Shown here: one piece after another, positions 58,950 to 64,000 of the stretch | How the letters are laid out: every line of letters begins with the position of its first letter | Position numbering within the stretch: position 1 is the first letter of the stretch | Assembly (NCBI GenBank): GCA_963783095.1 | Contig: CAWAMR010000002.1 | Span: forward strand, 1,178,001 to 1,242,000 | Direction of reading: 5' to 3' | Length of the DNA: 64,000 nt | Source: CAWAMR01 sp963783095 | GTDB lineage: Bacteria; Planctomycetota; Planctomycetia; Gemmatales; Gemmataceae | The notes under the pieces: model-generated | What the model was told of the DNA's origin: nothing | The model's input: only the letters and a program-made list of their open reading frames with translations | Databases searched by the model: none | Position numbers and translations under genes: made by a program

Positions 58950-61900
58950 ATGTCCACAACTACCCTGCCGAAATCGTTGCGAACCCGTCTCACCACCCTG
59001 GGGCAACGCCTCCATCAACAGAAGGTGATGCGCTGCTCCTGCCGGATCGGCCTGCTCATGATCGGTAGCGCCTTCGGCGTTATCCTCGTCGATGCGCTCT
59101 TCGGTTTGCCGATGTGGCTTCGCTGTCTGAGTTTGGCCGGGTGGATTGGTTTGGGAGTTTTCGAAGTTCGGCGCTTCTTCCGCGAAGTATTGACCGAACC
59201 GATCGATGCCGAAGGCGTCGCCTGTGCCGTCGAGCAGGAATATCCCCGTCTGTCCGAACGGCTTTCCACGGCCGTGGAACTCGCAGGCTGCGATGATCCC
59301 GCGAACGGCTCCCCGGAACTAATTGCCGACGTCGTCGCCGATGTTGAAGTCCGAACCCGCAAACTCGATCTGCAGCGGGCGGCCGACTCGAAACGCACCA
59401 TGTGGTTCGGGATCATCACGGCGGCGGTGCTGGTCGTGATTCTGTCGATTATCAGTCTTGCTTCCGGATCGGGCGAACAACTTCGGCGGTTCTTTGTCCC
59501 TTTCTATACGCCCAAAGTCCCCGCGGTTGAAGTTGGTTATAGGGTCGTCGTTACTTCCGGCGACCCGACGCTCAAGCGCGGCGAATCGACCGATCTCGCC
59601 GGCCATCTTGAAACGATCAAAGCCGGGGCGGTTCTACCCACTTCCGCGACCCTGATACTCAAAACCGGCAACTCCCAACAACGCCTGCCGATGGAATTCG
59701 ATGCCGAAAAAGGCGTCATTCACCTGAAGCAGGGACCTGTCGATGCCGGGTTCGAATATTGCATTGAAAGCGGTCAGGCCGTCAGCGAGTGGCACAAGGT
59801 TACTGTGATCGAACCAATTCGCCTGGAAGAGATTACCGCGACGATCGCTCTTCCCGCCTATGCAGCGCGCGCGGGACAAGCCCCGGCCCGAGTGCAGGGA
59901 TTGGGAGAACTTCAAGCGCTCCAGTACAGCAAGATCTCCTGGGACATCAAGTTTAGCCGGGTGCCGGGCGTGGCCTGGATCGAATGGAAGCCCAACGTCG
60001 AGACCGACAAGGTTCCCACCACGGAACGAACCCATCTCGCCATCGACGGTGCCGGCAGAACCAGCCATCAGTTTGTCGCTGCGACGGGCGGAGAGCTTCG
60101 GCTCATCGTCGATGCGGGCAAAGCCGGAACCATTTTCCCTCCGCAGGTCATCAAAGTGATCGAAGATGCCCCTCCAAAGTTCGAGAAAGTGGAAGGCGTA
60201 CTGACGGAGCCGCGTTCTCTTCGGCCCGGCGCAAAGCTGCCCATTGAAGTCGCCGTCAGCGATGATATTGCCGTTTCCCAGCTTGAACTGGAATATCGCA
60301 TCAACCAGGGGCCGATGCAAAAGATTCCTCTGAAGGTCAAGGGACTCGGCACCGCTCGCGTGAGTGACGCCAGCGAACTCGACGTCCCCGGACTGGCGAA
60401 AGAAAATGAGGTCTTCGAGTACAGGCTCGTGGCTTCCGACAACCGGAATGTTCCGGAAGCCAAATTGACGCCGCAACGGACCTATTATCCTGCCGATGAA
60501 AAATGGTCGCTCATTCGCATCAGCAGGAATGCCAGACCGCTCAAGGAACAGGACATCCTCGCCAAGAAGAAGGATATCGATGAACGCCTCAAGAAGATCG
60601 TCCGCGAACTGGAAGCCGAACAGCGCTCGACGTTCAATCTCAAAGTTGACACAGCTGGGAAATCGAAACTTTTGCCCGAGCAGTCGAACAAGCTGGACGA
60701 TGTCGGCAAGCAAGTTCGAGAAACCGGCGACAGCCTCAAGGAGCTGGCCGGCGACATCGCCTTGACGCCCGATCTCGGCGAACTCGCCGAAGAAGCCGCG
60801 CGAGTCGCCGATCGGGAAATGCGCGAGGCGGATGCTGCGCTCAATCAGGCTCGCAAGGAAGACCGGCACGATGCGCACCAAAGATCTCGAAAAGGCCGAT
60901 GCGCAACTGGCCGAATCGATCCGCCGGCTGGAACAGTTGCGCAAGCTGAACGACCGCATTGCGCAAGCCAGGCTCGATCGCGAAAAGCTGGAACAGATTC
61001 TCAATGAACAGCAGAAACTCAAGGATGAACTGGAACGCGCCAAGAACGACCCCGAACAACTTGCCCGTCTCAAAGAACAGCAGAAAAAGCTCGAAGAAGA
61101 GTTGAACAAGCTCGCCGAAGACAGCGAACTGGCCCGGCAAGCGCTTAAAGATGCCCTGCGCGAAAAGACGGAAGAGGCCGCCAAAAAAGCTCAAGAACTG
61201 GAACAACAACAGCGCGATCTGAATCAGGCAACCAAACAAGCGGAAAAACAGGGACAGGAAAAGAACACGGCAAACCTCCTTCAGAAACAGCAGGAACTTG
61301 CCAAAAAGATCAAGGAATTTGCCGAAAAGACTGAACGCCCAACACGGGTTGGTCAAGTCGATCCGCTCAATCCCGAAAACTCTGAAAAAGCTTCCAAGAA
61401 AATCCAGGACGGCCATCTGGATGAAGCGATTGAAGAACAAGAGAAGTCAGCGCAGGAATTGAGCCGGCTCGCGCGCGAATTGGAGCGTGCCGCCAATCAA
61501 TCGCGCGACCCCCGCAAGGCCGCGCAGCAACTGCAACGGCTCCAAAGAGACCTGAAGGATCGCCTGGACGGGGCCACCAGGAACAAACCTCTGGAGTTGT
61601 TGACGCCGCAACAGAAGCAGATGCTCCAAAAAGAGCAGGAAGCCATTCGCAAGGCCGTGGAACAACTTTCGGTTCCACCCGAAGCAAACAAGGCAAAACA
61701 GCAAGTTCTAAACGAGATTCAAAAGGCTCAGGACGCACTCAAGAACGAGGACCAGAAGGCCGCTGAGAAGGGGATGGATGCCAGCGCCAGCGCCCTGGGC
61801 AAACTCGCCGAACAGTTGCCAACTCAGGAAAAACGCCTGGAGCAGGCTCGCAAAGAAGTGGCCAAGCTGAAGCAAGAGCAAGAGGCCATCGCTCAGCAGG

Positions 61901-64000
61901 CAGAAAGTGCTATCGCCAACCTCGGCAAGAAAGATCCCGATGCCGCTCTAACCCAGCAGGAGCTGGCGAAGAAGCTCGCCGAAACCGCGAAGAAGCAGGC
62001 GCAGGTCGCCGAGAAACTCTCGAAACTTGATATTCCAGGTCAGGAAGATCGTCGGGAGCGGACTCAGGAGGCGCTCCGCAAGGCTCAGAACGACCTTGCC
62101 GATGGAAAGCCTCAGGACATCCCGGCATCCCAGCAGGCCGCGAAGCGCGAATTGGACCGTCTTGAACAGGCGCTCAACGGCCAGACTCCAGCCGATGAGA
62201 AAGCCGATGAACTGGCCAAAAAGCAAAAGAACATCGCCGCTGAACTGAAGAAAAACGCCGAGAAACCCGATGCCGCCAAGACGAAGGATCTGCAACAACG
62301 GCAGGTTGAAGTTCAGCGGGAACTCGATAAGTTGCAAGCCCCGGAAGCTGCGACGTCGCTCGATGATGCCCAGAAATCAACGCGCAAGACGGAGTCGGCT
62401 CTGCGCGAGAACAACCTGAAGGAAGCGGCCAACCAGGGCGAGAAAGCAGCTCAAGCGCTGCAACGTCTCGCCGACAAGATGAATGGCCGGCAGTCCGAAA
62501 AAGAGAAAGCGGATCAACTGGCAAAGAAACAGAAGCAAAATGCCGAGCAAGCGGAACTGGCGAAGAACAATCCGCAGACAATGAACGAGACCCGCAAAAA
62601 TGCCCAGCAGGTTCAAGAGGAACTGAACAATCTTCGCCCCGGCGAAGCGGGACAGAAAGACAAGCAAAAGGCCCTGGATGCCCTCAAGAAAGTCCAACAG
62701 GGCAAGACACCGGCAGAGCAGGCGAAGGCCCAGAAGCAGGCTGAGGAAGCATTGAACGATATTGCCAAGCGCTTGACCCGCGACCAAAAGCAACAACCCG
62801 ATGAGAAGGTCGCCGAGCAAGACGCACCAGGTGAAAAGGGCACGGACAGCTTGCCCAACAAGGCGCAGTCTGAAGAAGCCAAAAAACTTGCCGAGGAACA
62901 GCGCAAGTTGCGCGATCAGGCCAGGAAATCTGCCGATGAACAGGCTCGCCAGGGCCGGGAACCGAAGGATAATCCTCTGGCACCGCTGGTCAAGGAACAG
63001 GAAGCGATCGCCAAAAAGGCCGAGGAATTGACGAAGTCGGTCGAGCAACAACAGGGTGAAAACGGCGAGGGCACCAAGCAAGCCAAACAAGCCGCCGACG
63101 CCGCCAAACAGGCGACCAACCAGTTGAAGAACGGTGAACTTGACCCGGCCCGCCAGTCCGGCCGGCAAACCGCTCAGAAATTGCAACAAATGGCGCAAGG
63201 AAAACCCGAAAGTAAGTCGGGTAAGGAGGCGGCCGAGCTGGCGAAACGACAGAAAGAATTGAACAAAAAGCTCGAAGCCGTCGGCGACGATAACAAAGTG
63301 GCCCAGGCGCAACAGGGCGAACAGCAGGACAAGCTTCAGGATGAGATGTTGCAACTGCAAAAGCAACTGGGTCAGCTTGCCAAGCAAATGAAGCAGCAGC
63401 CCGGATCCTCTTCCGCCAGTTCGAAACTGGAACAAGGCGGCGTTCACCTGCAGCAGGCAGAGGAGGCCTTGAAGAAAGCCAAGCAGCAAGCCAAACAAGG
63501 CAAGTCTGACATGGCCCAGGAATTGCGCCAGGATGCCGCGCGGAACCTGGAGCAAGCCCGTCAACAGGCCGAAGAAGCTGCGAAACAGATGGGGCAGCAA
63601 TCGAGCAAGGACAACGCCGATCCGAGGACCGGGGATTCGCTGCAACAGGCGCGCGATCAGATGGAAAAAGCTCAAAAGGAACTCGGCCAGGGCAAACCCG
63701 GCGAGGCCGGCAAATCGATGGACCAGGCATCCGGAGCCCTGAAGCGGGCATCGCAACAGATCGGCAAATCCCAGCAGAACGGTCAGGCAGGCAAGCCGGG
63801 CCAGGCCAATCCGAACGGGCAGAGTCAAAATAAAGGCGCGGGCTCCTCAACCCCCGATCTGACGCCGTTTCAGAAGATTCTGGAAAAGTACCCGGGCAAG
63901 TCCTGGGGCGAGCTCCCCGGTAAGATACAGACCGATGTGATTCAGGAGATGGCCGCCCGCTACGGCGAAGAGTATGCGCGAAATATCAAGCTGTACTTCG
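58950..64000 (+). CDS. giant membrane-anchored coiled-coil protein, DUF4175-like (partial, one frameshift)
   Basis: More than 1680 residues, running off the window. Residues 30-75 and 150-172 hold membrane helices (IGLLMIGSAFGVILVDALFG; WFGIITAAVLVVILSIISLA). A beta-rich extracytoplasmic part follows (about 190-530; VPAVEVGYRVVVTSGDPTLK), resembling a DUF4175-like protein. From about 550 the chain is an enormous Gln/Lys/Glu/Ala coiled coil. The frame slips near 60870, after which it stays open to base 64000 and ends in a compact motif ILEKYPGKSWGELPGKIQTD, then YGEEYARNIKLYF, as in planctomycete homologues next to MoxR/vWA genes. Function unknown; possibly an envelope-spanning structural or stress complex part. 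Confidence 0.8.

Noticed and set aside
59634..61184. Minus-strand ORF of 516 residues
   Set aside because: Antisense of the DUF4175-like N-terminal half; no ribosome binding site and Ser/Phe/Leu composition typical of a shadow.
62377..63828. Long minus-strand ORF of 483 hydrophobic Leu/Phe/Gly residues
   Set aside because: It is the antisense of the Gln/Lys/Glu coiled coil; reverse-complemented CAG/AAG/GAA codons give Leu/Phe-rich sequence. The plus strand is coding by conserved C-terminal motif.

Overview
The window reads as chromosomal DNA of a planctomycete, most likely of the Gemmata/Zavarzinella type (inference). Grounds: two ECF sigma factors with membrane-anchored coiled-coil tails, a Ser/Thr kinase fused to WD40 repeats, a giant multi-HAMP hybrid histidine kinase, a very long Gln/Lys/Glu-rich coiled-coil protein with an N-terminal membrane anchor, a long-N-terminus YidC, and many palindromic dispersed repeats between genes. 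No rRNA, tRNA, CRISPR array or prophage was seen.

Layout. 1-4.5 kb: SurA-like lipoprotein (cut by the window edge), small lipoprotein, mfd. 4.6-13.5 kb: a 117-bp MITE, a CysA-type ATPase, a two-gene pair of a retropepsin-like ORF and a DUF5678-like protein, an FHA-GGDEF cyclase, GNAT, an ABC exporter pair, an SGNH hydrolase, a cytidylate-kinase-like protein. 13.6-25.2 kb: threonine synthase, a large conserved hypothetical, a repeat-rich island with a HTH protein and a chimeric antitoxin, then the kinase-WD40 gene. 25.6-27.7 kb: a second MITE copy carrying a group II intron with its maturase. 27.7-44 kb: a PDZ protein, a ferritin-like protein, yidC, metH, a DUF3800 protein, a second ABC pair, a secreted protein, gcvT, a YgiT zinc finger protein. 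44-52.6 kb: two hybrid histidine kinases. 53-58.8 kb: two paralogous sigma factors in tandem, sharing a promoter motif and bracketed by two copies of one palindromic element, with truncated genes at both outer edges. 59-64 kb: a giant coiled-coil membrane protein running off the window.

The strongest discovery is the MITE/intron pair. The copy at 4624-4740 is an unoccupied version of the site occupied at 25604-27668. Both are bounded by 8-bp target duplications, and both are exactly 117 bp once the intron is removed. This fixes the intron at 25693-27640 to the base.

A strong caveat applies throughout. About thirty apparent single-base frameshifts and one in-frame stop interrupt otherwise well conserved genes (metH, thrC, gcvT, both kinases, both sigma factors, ABC genes), while mfd, yidC and the maturase are clean. 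Residual indel errors in the assembly are the simplest explanation. I therefore annotate such genes as single spans and name the breaks.
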